Assembly: GCF_004362015.1 (NCBI RefSeq)
Contig: NZ_SNWW01000007.1
Span: 1 to 64,000, forward strand
Origin: Flavobacterium chryseum
GTDB lineage: Bacteria; Bacteroidota; Bacteroidia; Flavobacteriales; Flavobacteriaceae
DNA length: 64,000 bases
Direction: 5' to 3'
The notes under the pieces: model-generated
The model's database searches: none
What the model was told of the DNA's origin: nothing
What the model saw: the letters and a program-made list of their open reading frames with translations, nothing else
Shown here: positions 1 through 7,342 of the stretch, piece after piece
How the letters are laid out: every line of letters starts with the position of its first letter
How positions within the stretch are numbered: position 1 is the first letter of the stretch
Made by a program: the position numbers and the translations under genes

Positions 1-24
1 GACTTGGCTGCAGGAAGAGGAGTA

Positions 25-95
25 ATTTTAGATTTTAGATTTTAGATTTTAGATTTTAGATTTTAGATTTTAGATTTTAGATTTTAGATTTTAGA
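25..95. repeat. Tandem heptamer array (TTTTAGA)n, about 10 units
   Basis: About ten head-to-tail copies of a 7-base unit (TTTTAGA). The unit length is not a multiple of three, so every frame of the array meets TAG on the plus strand and TAA on the minus strand; it cannot be translated far in any frame. The same unit forms a longer array at 49476-49575. Function unknown. Confidence 0.9.
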
Positions 96-188
96 AAAAT
101 TCGCTTCGCTCATTTTGGAATTTAAAAATTGGAATTTAAATTGACTTTTCGGTAAAAACAATTAGATAGACAAATAAAAAAATAATAT

Positions 189-581
189 ATGAACTTAGAA
201 AGTCCAAAAGTTACTGTTCAGAAATCAGCTCAAGATTTATTTGATTTATTGAGTGATGTAAAGAATTTTGAAAAATTAATGCCGGATAACATCGCTAAAT
301 TTGAAGTAATAGGCGAAGATGCTTTTATTTTTGGATTGAAAGGCATGCCGGAAATCAAACTAAAAATGAAAGAAAAAGTAGCACCAAGCAAAATTGTTTT
401 GGGAGCTGCAAGTGATAAACTTCCGTTTACACTAGTTTCGAACATCGAAAGTGTTTCTGACGCATCAAGTGATGTTCAGTTGTTATTTGAAGGAGAATTT
501 AACGCGATGATGGCAATGATGATCAAAGGGCCAATCAGCAAATTCATTGAAACTTTGGCTAACAATATGACAAAACTTTAA
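189..581 (+). CDS. SRPBCC (START-like) family protein
   Basis: A 130-residue cytoplasmic protein with no signal peptide or membrane segment. The opening 'ESPKVTVQKSAQDLFDLLSD' is the usual first strand and helix of the SRPBCC/START-like fold (polyketide cyclase/CoxG-type), in which a helix-grip forms a hydrophobic ligand pocket. A Met-rich stretch near residues 105-115 and a closing amphipathic helix fit that fold. The ligand is unknown; many flavobacteria carry a short orphan member like this. It is followed by a clear terminator at 636-662, so it is probably a single-gene unit. Family assignment is from sequence pattern; a specific role cannot be given. Confidence 0.7.
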   Translation: MNLESPKVTVQKSAQDLFDLLSDVKNFEKLMPDNIAKFEVIGEDAFIFGLKGMPEIKLKMKEKVAPSKIVLGAASDKLPFTLVSNIESVSDASSDVQLLFEGEFNAMMAMMIKGPISKFIETLANNMTKL

Positions 582-635
582 TTAATTATTAATGGTGAAT
601 TGTTAATTATTAATTCTCGAATTATATAAAATTAT

Positions 636-662
636 AAGGTCCGATTAAATCGGGCCTTTTTT
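636..662 (+). terminator. Rho-independent terminator after the SRPBCC gene
   Basis: The stem AAGGTCCGATT / AATCGGGCCTT has a very short loop and is followed by a T run. It lies 55 nt after the stop codon at 581. Confidence 0.8.
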
Positions 663-804
663 ATTTGATGCAGATTTTACAGATTTGAGTAGATTCTGTA
701 GACTTATTACTAGCAAAGGCGTTAAGAAAATTAAACTTTGCTACTATGCGAGATTATTTTTAAAAACCTCAGAACCTTAGCAACTCAGTACCTCAGAACC
801 TTAC

Positions 805-1536
805 TCAATAAAGCATTTGAACTTCCTTAATATCAAATTCATTAACCGAATCATCTTCAAGCAAAATTTGTATTTTACCGATTGGTGAAACGCCTTGAAT
901 AATGCCCATAAAGTTTTGACCAGAACTTTGATTTTTGAATGGCATTGGAACTCCTTTTCGGAATAATGAATTAAAATATTCCTGCCAAAAAATAGCAGAA
1001 TTGGTTTCCCATAATTCGATTTTCTGTTTGATTTTATCGATAATTAATACCGGTAAGATATTCTTATCAAAATCGCTTCCTGCAATTACTGCCAACGATG
1101 AGGCATTGGGTAAATGTTCAAAATTTGTTTGATTGACATTTAGTCCGATTCCAACTACTGACACGATTCTGCCATCACTTTTTAATGTATTTTCGATAAG
1201 TATGCCACCGACTTTTTTATTGTATGACATAATGTCGTTAGGCCATTTTATACATAAATTAGGAATATCTAATGTTTTTAATGTTTCAATAACGGCCAGA
1301 GAAGTTATTATACTTAAATTGAAAACCTCTTCATTACTAAAGAGAAAATCCTTTACCAAGGCACTCATAATTAAGTTTTTACCTGATTCAGACTCCCATT
1401 TAGCCCCCATTTGCCCCTTGCCTTTTGTCTGATTTTCAGCTGTTACCACAGTAAAATTATCAAGCTCGTCTTTACTCGCTAAAGCCTTGAGAAAGTCGTT
1501 TGTAGAATCTATGGCATCGAGTTTGATTAGTTTCAT
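805..1536 (-). CDS. birA: Biotin--[acetyl-CoA-carboxylase] ligase
   Basis: A 243-residue biotin protein ligase, which makes biotinyl-5'-AMP and transfers biotin to the carrier protein of acetyl-CoA carboxylase and related carboxylases. It has the family landmarks: a start resembling 'DSTND' (residues 10-14), the biotinyl-AMP loop GKGQMGAKW (39-47, a variant of GRGRxGRxW), KWPND (97-101), and KKVGGIL (107-113) with the catalytic lysine region. There is no N-terminal helix-turn-helix, so this is the monofunctional class without DNA-binding repressor activity. It is divergent from rsfS at 1630; the 93-bp gap should hold both promoters. The enzyme call is secure. Confidence 0.95.
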   Translation of the reverse strand: MKLIKLDAIDSTNDFLKALASKDELDNFTVVTAENQTKGKGQMGAKWESESGKNLIMSALVKDFLFSNEEVFNLSIITSLAVIETLKTLDIPNLCIKWPNDIMSYNKKVGGILIENTLKSDGRIVSVVGIGLNVNQTNFEHLPNASSLAVIAGSDFDKNILPVLIIDKIKQKIELWETNSAIFWQEYFNSLFRKGVPMPFKNQSSGQNFMGIIQGVSPIGKIQILLEDDSVNEFDIKEVQMLY

Positions 1537-1629
1537 TCAAATAATTTATTATACTTAATTTAATATTTTGTTAAGGTTCAAAATTAATCACAAAAATTGG
1601 TAACTTTACAAAATCATATAAAATAATTC

Positions 1630-2001
1630 ATGGCGAAAAAGACTATTAACAATGATGTTCTATTGGCGAACATAATAAAAGGAATTGAAGAAGTAAAGGG
1701 AAATGATATCGATATTCTTGATTTAAGAGATATAGACACGGCTGTTTGTGACTATTTCGTAATTTGCAACGGAAGTTCTAATACTCAGGTTAACGCCATT
1801 GTAAACTCAATTCAAAAAACAGTATCCAAAGATTTAAAAGATAAACCGTGGCATGTAGAAGGAACCGATAACGCGGAATGGGTTCTTATGGATTATGTGC
1901 ACATTGTTGTACACGTTTTCCAGAAACATATTCGCGAATACTATAATATCGAAAGCCTTTGGGGTGACGCCAAAATAACTACAATCGAAAACAAATACTA
2001 A
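1630..2001 (+). CDS. rsfS: Ribosome silencing factor RsfS
   Basis: A 123-residue member of the RsfS/Iojap/DUF143 family. It binds protein L14 of the large ribosomal subunit and blocks joining with the small subunit when nutrients are low. The family core is visible: 'DILDLRDIDTAVCDYFVICNG' in the first half (residues about 27-47), then 'KPWHVEGTDNAEWVLMDY' and a 'VVHVFQ' strand leading to 'REYYNIESLWGDA' at the C terminus. It lies 15 nt ahead of ftsH, so the two are probably co-transcribed, an arrangement common in Bacteroidota. Confidence 0.95.
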   Translation: MAKKTINNDVLLANIIKGIEEVKGNDIDILDLRDIDTAVCDYFVICNGSSNTQVNAIVNSIQKTVSKDLKDKPWHVEGTDNAEWVLMDYVHIVVHVFQKHIREYYNIESLWGDAKITTIENKY

Positions 2002-2016
2002 AGAAAATTTTTTCTA

Positions 2017-3942
2017 ATGGCTAAAGATAATAATCCAAATCCGAGTAAATTTAAAATAAGTCCTTGGTTAATATATACAGCAATACTTTTAGTTTTTTTA
2101 TTTATAAGTTTTGCAACCGGAGGATCAAACTTAAGCGAACCTGCTCAATTAACTTCTTCTAAATTCAACGTTTTATTAGAAAAAGGACAAATTGAAAAAG
2201 TTATCGTTTACAATAAAGCTGAAGCTGAAGTATATTTAACTGCTGCTGCTCTTAAAGATAAAGCAAATGAAAAAGTATCGAAAGATATTTTTAAAAATGA
2301 AAATAAAGGACCACACTATACTTTAGAAATTGGTAATGATCAGATTTTTCAAACTAAACTGGAAAAAGCAGTTGGTGAAGGAAAACTGAAAGATTTTAAC
2401 TTTCTTCAAAAAAATAACTGGAGCGATATTTTAATTAGTCTGCTTCCAATCATCATCATTATCGGTGTATGGATTTTCATTATGCGTAAAATGTCAGGCG
2501 GCGCTGGTGGCGGTGGCGGACAAATTTTCAATATTGGAAAATCTAAAGCTAAACTGTTTGATGAAAAAACAGATATTAAAACTACGTTTAAAGATGTTGC
2601 CGGTTTAGAAGGTGCAAAAGAAGAAATACAAGAAATTGTAGAATTCCTTAAAAATCCTGAAAAATACACCAATCTGGGAGGTAAAATTCCTAAAGGAGCA
2701 CTTCTCGTAGGACCTCCGGGAACTGGTAAAACATTGCTTGCAAAAGCTGTTGCCGGTGAAGCTCAGGTTCCGTTCTTTTCATTATCAGGTTCTGATTTTG
2801 TTGAGATGTTTGTAGGTGTTGGTGCTTCACGTGTACGTGATTTGTTTAAACAAGCCAAAGAAAAATCTCCTGCTATTATCTTCATCGATGAAATTGATGC
2901 TGTTGGTAGAGCAAGAGGAAAAAGCAATATGTCAGGCGGAAATGACGAAAGAGAAAATACTCTGAACCAATTATTGACAGAAATGGATGGTTTTGGTACA
3001 AACTCAAACGTAATTGTTCTAGCTGCAACCAATAGAGCTGATGTTCTTGATAAAGCTTTAATGCGTGCCGGTCGTTTTGACAGACAAATTTTTGTTGACT
3101 TACCAGACATTCGTGAAAGAGCAGAAATCTTTAAAGTACACTTAGCTCCTATTAAAAAAGTTGAAGGTCTTGATTTAGATTTCCTTGCAAAACAAACTCC
3201 AGGTTTCTCGGGTGCTGATATTGCTAATGTTTGTAACGAAGCTGCTTTAATTGCTGCACGTAACAATAAAACTGCTGTTGACAGACAGGATTTCCTTGAC
3301 GCCGTTGACAGAATTATTGGTGGTCTGGAAAAGAAAAACAAAATTATTACTCCAGAAGAAAAAAGAGCAATTGCAATACACGAAGCAGGACACGCAACTG
3401 TAAGCTGGATGTTAGAGCATGCTGCACCACTTATTAAAGTAACAATTGTTCCTCGTGGGCAAAGTTTAGGAGCTGCATGGTATTTACCAGAAGAAAGACA
3501 AATCGTAAGAACAGATCAAATGTTAGACGAAATGTGTGCTACTATGGGTGGAAGAGCTGCTGAAAAAGTAACTTTTGACAGAATTTCTACAGGAGCATTA
3601 AGCGATTTAGAAAAAGTAACACGCCAGGCTCGTGCGATGGTAACGATTTATGGTTTGAATGATAAAATCGGAAATGTTACTTATTATGATTCAAGCGGAC
3701 AAAGTGAATACAACTTTTCTAAACCATATTCTGACGAGACTGCAAAAGTTATTGATAAAGAAATTTCAGAATTAATTGAAGGTCAATACCAAAGAGCTAT
3801 TCAAATTTTAGAAGAAAACAAAGATAAGCTGGATCAGCTTGCTAATATCCTAATTGAAAAAGAAGTTATTTTTAAAGATGACTTAGAAGCAATTTTCGGA
3901 AAACGTACTTTTGACAAAAATTTGGAAGAAGTGGTTTCGTAA
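2017..3942 (+). CDS. ftsH: ATP-dependent zinc metalloprotease FtsH
   Basis: A 641-residue inner-membrane AAA+ protease that degrades misassembled membrane proteins and short-lived regulators. Two membrane segments (about 17-33 and 139-156) flank the periplasmic domain. A Gly-rich linker (160-168) leads to the AAA module with Walker A GPPGTGKT (232-239), Walker B 'IIFIDEID' (about 287-294) and the second region of homology ending 'RAGRFDRQ'. The zinc site HEAGH is at 455-459. Length and architecture are full size. It is downstream of rsfS; a strong terminator follows at 3972-4012, separating it from the LUD gene. Confidence 0.98.
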   Translation: MAKDNNPNPSKFKISPWLIYTAILLVFLFISFATGGSNLSEPAQLTSSKFNVLLEKGQIEKVIVYNKAEAEVYLTAAALKDKANEKVSKDIFKNENKGPHYTLEIGNDQIFQTKLEKAVGEGKLKDFNFLQKNNWSDILISLLPIIIIIGVWIFIMRKMSGGAGGGGGQIFNIGKSKAKLFDEKTDIKTTFKDVAGLEGAKEEIQEIVEFLKNPEKYTNLGGKIPKGALLVGPPGTGKTLLAKAVAGEAQVPFFSLSGSDFVEMFVGVGASRVRDLFKQAKEKSPAIIFIDEIDAVGRARGKSNMSGGNDERENTLNQLLTEMDGFGTNSNVIVLAATNRADVLDKALMRAGRFDRQIFVDLPDIRERAEIFKVHLAPIKKVEGLDLDFLAKQTPGFSGADIANVCNEAALIAARNNKTAVDRQDFLDAVDRIIGGLEKKNKIITPEEKRAIAIHEAGHATVSWMLEHAAPLIKVTIVPRGQSLGAAWYLPEERQIVRTDQMLDEMCATMGGRAAEKVTFDRISTGALSDLEKVTRQARAMVTIYGLNDKIGNVTYYDSSGQSEYNFSKPYSDETAKVIDKEISELIEGQYQRAIQILEENKDKLDQLANILIEKEVIFKDDLEAIFGKRTFDKNLEEVVS

Positions 3943-3971
3943 ATTATTCAATAAATACGTAATATTTTTTA

Positions 3972-4012
3972 AAATCTTAATTCAAAACAGGCTTTTGAAT
4001 TAAGATTTTTTT
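3972..4012 (+). terminator. Strong terminator after ftsH
   Basis: A 16-bp perfect stem (AAATCTTAATTCAAAA and its complement) with a 5-base loop and a T7 tail. The T tail runs directly into the -7 box TATCTTTG (4012-4019) of the next transcription unit. Confidence 0.9.
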
Positions 4013-4019
4013 ATCTTTG
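3993..4019 (+). promoter_or_regulatory. Candidate promoter of the LUD-cdsA-psd run, overlapping the ftsH terminator
   Basis: The -7 box TATCTTTG (4012-4019) matches the Bacteroidota consensus TAnnTTTG. An upstream TTTTG (3993-3997) lies 14 nt before it, shorter than the usual 17-20, so the -33 part is uncertain. The predicted start is about 35 nt ahead of the ATG at 4059. Confidence 0.5.
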
Positions 4020-4058
4020 AACGTTTTCAATTAACATGTAAAGTATTTCATATAAAAA

Positions 4059-4664
4059 ATGAATTTTTTCAAAAAAATATTTGGTTCAAGCGATTCTGCT
4101 TCTGATGAAGAAAACGAAAGTGTATACGCCGGTACTTCAACTCAGGATAGTCATTTATCCATAGATGAACGATTCATTTTTAATTTTAAAAAAAATGGCG
4201 GTAAATTTTTGTATTGTGAAAACAAACAAGAAGTAGCTGAACAGTTTGAAAATATATTAGAAGAAAACGATTGGTTCGAAAATGAAGTTTTATGTTATGA
4301 ACCAGGACTTTTTCACTTATTAGAGGAGAACAAATTAATTTATATTTCACCAAGAAACCCTAAATTTTTATTGGCTACTTGCGAAAATCTTATTGCAGAT
4401 GAAGGATCTATTTTATTTTCATCAAAACAGATTCGACAAGATAAACCAAACGAGTTGCCTGCAAACATTGTTATAATTGCTACAACAAGCCAAATGCAGC
4501 CCATGAAAAGCGATGGCCTAAGTGCTATAAAACGCAAGTACGAAAGAGATATTCCTTCTAATATTACTACAATAAAATATTTCGAAAAAGCAAAAGAAGA
4601 AGATTTTACACAATACGGAAGTGTTGCAAAGAACTTATATTTATTGCTTTTAGAGGACCTTTAA
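4059..4664 (+). CDS. LUD domain-containing protein (LutC/YkgG-like)
   Basis: A 201-residue protein. The C-terminal half has the LUD-domain pattern: 'EGSILFSSKQ' followed by 'PANIVIIATTSQMQPMKSD' and 'ITTIKYF', the strands that in LutC/YkgG relatives form the core of the fold linked to L-lactate use. The N-terminal 40 residues are polar and poorly conserved. No lutA or lutB partner is adjacent. Instead it starts a compact run with cdsA (1-nt gap) and psd, so a link to phospholipid synthesis is possible but unproven. Domain call is good; biochemical role is unknown. Confidence 0.75.
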   Translation: MNFFKKIFGSSDSASDEENESVYAGTSTQDSHLSIDERFIFNFKKNGGKFLYCENKQEVAEQFENILEENDWFENEVLCYEPGLFHLLEENKLIYISPRNPKFLLATCENLIADEGSILFSSKQIRQDKPNELPANIVIIATTSQMQPMKSDGLSAIKRKYERDIPSNITTIKYFEKAKEEDFTQYGSVAKNLYLLLLEDL

Positions 4665-4665
4665 G

Positions 4666-5553
4666 ATGAACGAAACACTCAAGAGAACCATTTCTGGTGC
4701 TGTTTATATTGCTTTACTAATAACTTCGATTTTGTTTTCTACAGAAAGCTTCATTATTCTTTTTGGTATTTTTCTCCTTATAGCTACTTATGAATTCTGT
4801 AACCTAGTTGCTATCAATAAAGTTTTTGCAATTCTTTTTGTTTCTCTTTTTTATACAACAGTTTCTTTGATTAGTTTTTATCAAACTGAAACGGAAGCAT
4901 TTATTAGTAGTCTTCTAAAAGAAAACATTTTAATTACAGTTGATACAGATAAATTATTCTCTGTATTACTAATAATCACTTTACTTGTCTCTGTAAAATG
5001 CATTGTCTTTTTATTTGATGATACACAAAGTATAAGCAAAGTATCCAAATACATCTATCTTATTGGATATGTAATGCTGCCTTTTCTTTTTATCACAAAA
5101 ATTTCTTTTGGCATTGCAGCTTATAATCCTAAAATTATTATAGGATTATTTATTCTTATCTGGACCAATGATACTTTTGCTTATCTGGTTGGAAAATCAA
5201 TAGGAAAACATAAATTATTCGAACGAATTTCACCTAAAAAAACCATAGAAGGTTTTCTTGGCGGAGTTGTATTTGCTGCTCTTGCAGGCTTTTTAATTTC
5301 TAAATTCTATATTCGTCCAAATCCTGAATTTAGTGAACAATCTATTTTAATATGGATGATAATCGCACTAATCGTTAGCATTTTTGGAACGATTGGAGAC
5401 TTGATTGAATCTAAATTTAAAAGAGTTGCAGGCGTAAAAGACAGCGGCTCGATAATGCCCGGGCACGGAGGTGTTCTAGATCGATTAGATAGTGTTATAT
5501 TTGTAGCACCAGTTATATATTTATTTTATCAAATTTTATATTATGTTTCATAA
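4666..5553 (+). CDS. cdsA: Phosphatidate cytidylyltransferase (CDP-diglyceride synthase)
   Basis: A 295-residue polytopic membrane enzyme that makes CDP-diacylglycerol from phosphatidic acid and CTP, the branch point for all phospholipids. About eight hydrophobic segments are present. The family signature is clear: 'NDTFAYLVGKSIGKHK..SPKKTIEGF' (about 166-196) and 'GDLIESKFKR', 'GHGGVLDRLDS' (about 265-275) near the end, which carry the metal-binding acidic residues. It follows the LUD gene by 1 nt and overlaps psd by 11 nt, indicating translational coupling and shared expression with the next step of phosphatidylethanolamine synthesis. Confidence 0.97.
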   Translation: MNETLKRTISGAVYIALLITSILFSTESFIILFGIFLLIATYEFCNLVAINKVFAILFVSLFYTTVSLISFYQTETEAFISSLLKENILITVDTDKLFSVLLIITLLVSVKCIVFLFDDTQSISKVSKYIYLIGYVMLPFLFITKISFGIAAYNPKIIIGLFILIWTNDTFAYLVGKSIGKHKLFERISPKKTIEGFLGGVVFAALAGFLISKFYIRPNPEFSEQSILIWMIIALIVSIFGTIGDLIESKFKRVAGVKDSGSIMPGHGGVLDRLDSVIFVAPVIYLFYQILYYVS

Positions 5554-6196
5554 AGAGGGAGGCCCATCCATTTTATTAGGTACTGTTTTTGCTGTTGCTG
5601 TACTTTTAATTGCTGACAAATTCATTGATATCACTTGGCTAAGAATGCTTGTGCAAATTGCCGGTGTAGTGATTTTGATTATTATTTTGCAATTTTTCAG
5701 AAATCCGAAAAGAATCGCAATAAGAGAAAGCAACCACATTCTTGCTCCTGTAGATGGGAAAGTTGTGGTTATTGAAGAAGTATATGAAGGTGAATTTTTT
5801 AAAGATAAACGTTTACAGGTTTCTATCTTTATGTCACCAATAAACGTTCACGTAACACGTTATGCTATGGACGGTATTATAAAATTCAGTAAATATCATC
5901 CGGGGAAATTTTTGGTTGCATGGCATCCAAAAGCAAGTGAGGAAAATGAAAGAACTACGGTTGTTATTGAAAATGAAACTTTTGGACAAATCTTATACAG
6001 ACAAATCGCTGGTGCTTTAGCACGTAGAATTGTAAATTATGCTCAGGAAGGTATGCAGGTTGTACAAGGAACTGATGCTGGTTTTATAAAATTTGGTTCA
6101 AGAGTAGATTTATTTTTACCTTTAGGCACGCCTATTAATGTAGAATTAAACCAAAAAGCAATTGGAGGTAAAACTATTATTGCTACAAAAGCTTAA
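5543..6196 (+). CDS. psd: Phosphatidylserine decarboxylase (short type)
   Basis: A 217-residue proenzyme that decarboxylates phosphatidylserine to phosphatidylethanolamine. It is the short class of Psd, with one or two N-terminal membrane segments (about 8-52), the conserved 'ILAPVDGKVV' (about 66-75) and 'SIFMSPINVHVTR' motifs, and the self-cleavage site 'KFGSR' near residue 183-185, where the serine becomes the pyruvoyl group. Overlap with cdsA and direct abutment to the next gene (TAA then ATG at 6197) place it in the same operon. No phosphatidylserine synthase gene is in the window. Confidence 0.95.
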   Translation: MFHKEGGPSILLGTVFAVAVLLIADKFIDITWLRMLVQIAGVVILIIILQFFRNPKRIAIRESNHILAPVDGKVVVIEEVYEGEFFKDKRLQVSIFMSPINVHVTRYAMDGIIKFSKYHPGKFLVAWHPKASEENERTTVVIENETFGQILYRQIAGALARRIVNYAQEGMQVVQGTDAGFIKFGSRVDLFLPLGTPINVELNQKAIGGKTIIATKA

Positions 6197-6466
6197 ATGA
6201 CTGTAAAAGATTTAGATACTCGCTTTTTAGAAGCCGTAGAAACTGCTTTAAAAATGACTCAGGCTTCGCTGCCACAAGATGTGCAGTTAAGACTTTATGC
6301 GAATTACAAACAGGCAACTTTTGGAACCGCTGTATACAATCAATCTGAAAATTTTGATTTGCGTGATGCTTTTAAAACAAATGCATGGATGCAGATTAGT
6401 CATATTTCGGTTGATGAAGCAAAAGAAAATTACATTGCCATAATTAATTCTCTAACATTAAAATAA
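6197..6466 (+). CDS. Acyl-CoA-binding protein
   Basis: An 89-residue protein of the acyl-CoA-binding (ACBP) family, a four-helix bundle that binds long-chain acyl-CoA thioesters. The family features are the helix 'RFLEAVETAL', then 'QLRLYANYKQATFG' (about 36-49, the acyl-CoA contact region), and 'DAFKTNAWMQISHISVDEAKENYI' in place of the usual 'KWDAWxxxxGxsxxeA'. ACBPs are mainly eukaryotic but sporadic in bacteria. Its ATG abuts the psd stop codon, so it is expressed with the phospholipid genes, which suits a role in delivering or buffering acyl-CoA. Confidence 0.9.
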   Translation: MTVKDLDTRFLEAVETALKMTQASLPQDVQLRLYANYKQATFGTAVYNQSENFDLRDAFKTNAWMQISHISVDEAKENYIAIINSLTLK

Positions 6467-6474
6467 TTTATATT

Positions 6475-7260
6475 ATGAAGAAAAATATCTTTCGATTGAC
6501 AATTTTGGCTTCATTCTTAGTTTTGTTTTCTTGTAATGATAATAATAAGCTAACTGAAGTTGTCGAGGTTCCTTTACCTACAAAAGAAGAAAAAATAACT
6601 ATTGGTTCTCCTGATGATGTAAAAGCAGAGGCCGGATCATTTGGTATTACAAAATTGCCTTTTGCTTATGATGGCCTGGCACCCGAAATTCGTTCTCTTA
6701 CTTTAGAAACGCATTATTCTAAACATTATGTATCGTATACTAATAACCTGAATAAAGAAATTGTATCTACTGAATATGAGAATATGCCTATTGAAGATAT
6801 TTTAAAAAAAATGGATCTCAATAATGCTAAACTTCGTCAAAATGCAGGAGGATATTACAATCATACTTTATATTTCAATATTCTAACGCCAAAAAAAGAA
6901 CAAACTCCTAAAGACACTTTAGCAGGTGCTATAGATAAAGAATTTGGTTCTTTTAGCAATCTTACCACTCAGTTTAAAGGTCAGGCTACAAAACAATTCG
7001 GTTCTGGCTGGGTTTGGCTTGTGGTGGATAAACTTGGAAAACTGCAAGTTACTACAACAGACAATCAAGATAATCCGTTAATGAAAAATGCTTTGATTCC
7101 CGGAACTCCAATTTTAGGAATTGATTTATGGGAACATGCCTATTATCTCGACTATCAAAACAGAAAAGGAAGTTATATTGATGCTTTTTATCAGCATATA
7201 AATTGGGATAAAGTAAACGAGAACTACGTCGAAGCATTAAAGAAAGTTAAAAAAGTATAA
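6475..7260 (+). CDS. Superoxide dismutase (Fe/Mn family) with lipoprotein signal
   Basis: A 261-residue Fe/Mn superoxide dismutase. It starts with a lipoprotein signal (hydrophobic 8-18, lipobox LFSC with Cys20) and a ~40-residue linker, so the enzyme should be anchored on a membrane facing the periplasm or exterior, unlike the usual cytosolic form. The four metal ligands can be placed: His80 (LETHYSKHY), His130 (YNHTLYF), Asp217 and His221 (DLWEHAYYLDY). 'GSGWVWL' (176-182) is the standard core. It lies 8 nt after the ACBP gene and is followed by a terminator at 7265-7299, so it appears to close the operon. Confidence 0.92.
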   Translation: MKKNIFRLTILASFLVLFSCNDNNKLTEVVEVPLPTKEEKITIGSPDDVKAEAGSFGITKLPFAYDGLAPEIRSLTLETHYSKHYVSYTNNLNKEIVSTEYENMPIEDILKKMDLNNAKLRQNAGGYYNHTLYFNILTPKKEQTPKDTLAGAIDKEFGSFSNLTTQFKGQATKQFGSGWVWLVVDKLGKLQVTTTDNQDNPLMKNALIPGTPILGIDLWEHAYYLDYQNRKGSYIDAFYQHINWDKVNENYVEALKKVKKV

Positions 7261-7264
7261 AAAC

Positions 7265-7299
7265 AAAAAGCTGATACAAATTAAGTATCAGCTTTTTTG
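7265..7299 (+). terminator. Terminator after the superoxide dismutase gene
   Basis: The stem AAAGCTGATAC / GTATCAGCTTT has a 7-base loop followed by T6. It is A-rich on the left side, so it may also act on the convergent amylase transcript. Confidence 0.85.
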
Positions 7300-7342
7300 T
7301 TTTGAAATATAAATTGTTGCCGACTCCGTTCGACTGTGATTA

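Noticed and set aside
25..95. Heptamer array as a CRISPR array
   Set aside because: The repeat is 7 bases with no spacers; same for 49476-49575.
2763..3341. A 192-codon minus-strand open frame inside ftsH
   Set aside because: It is antisense to the highly conserved AAA module and has no family features or own promoter.
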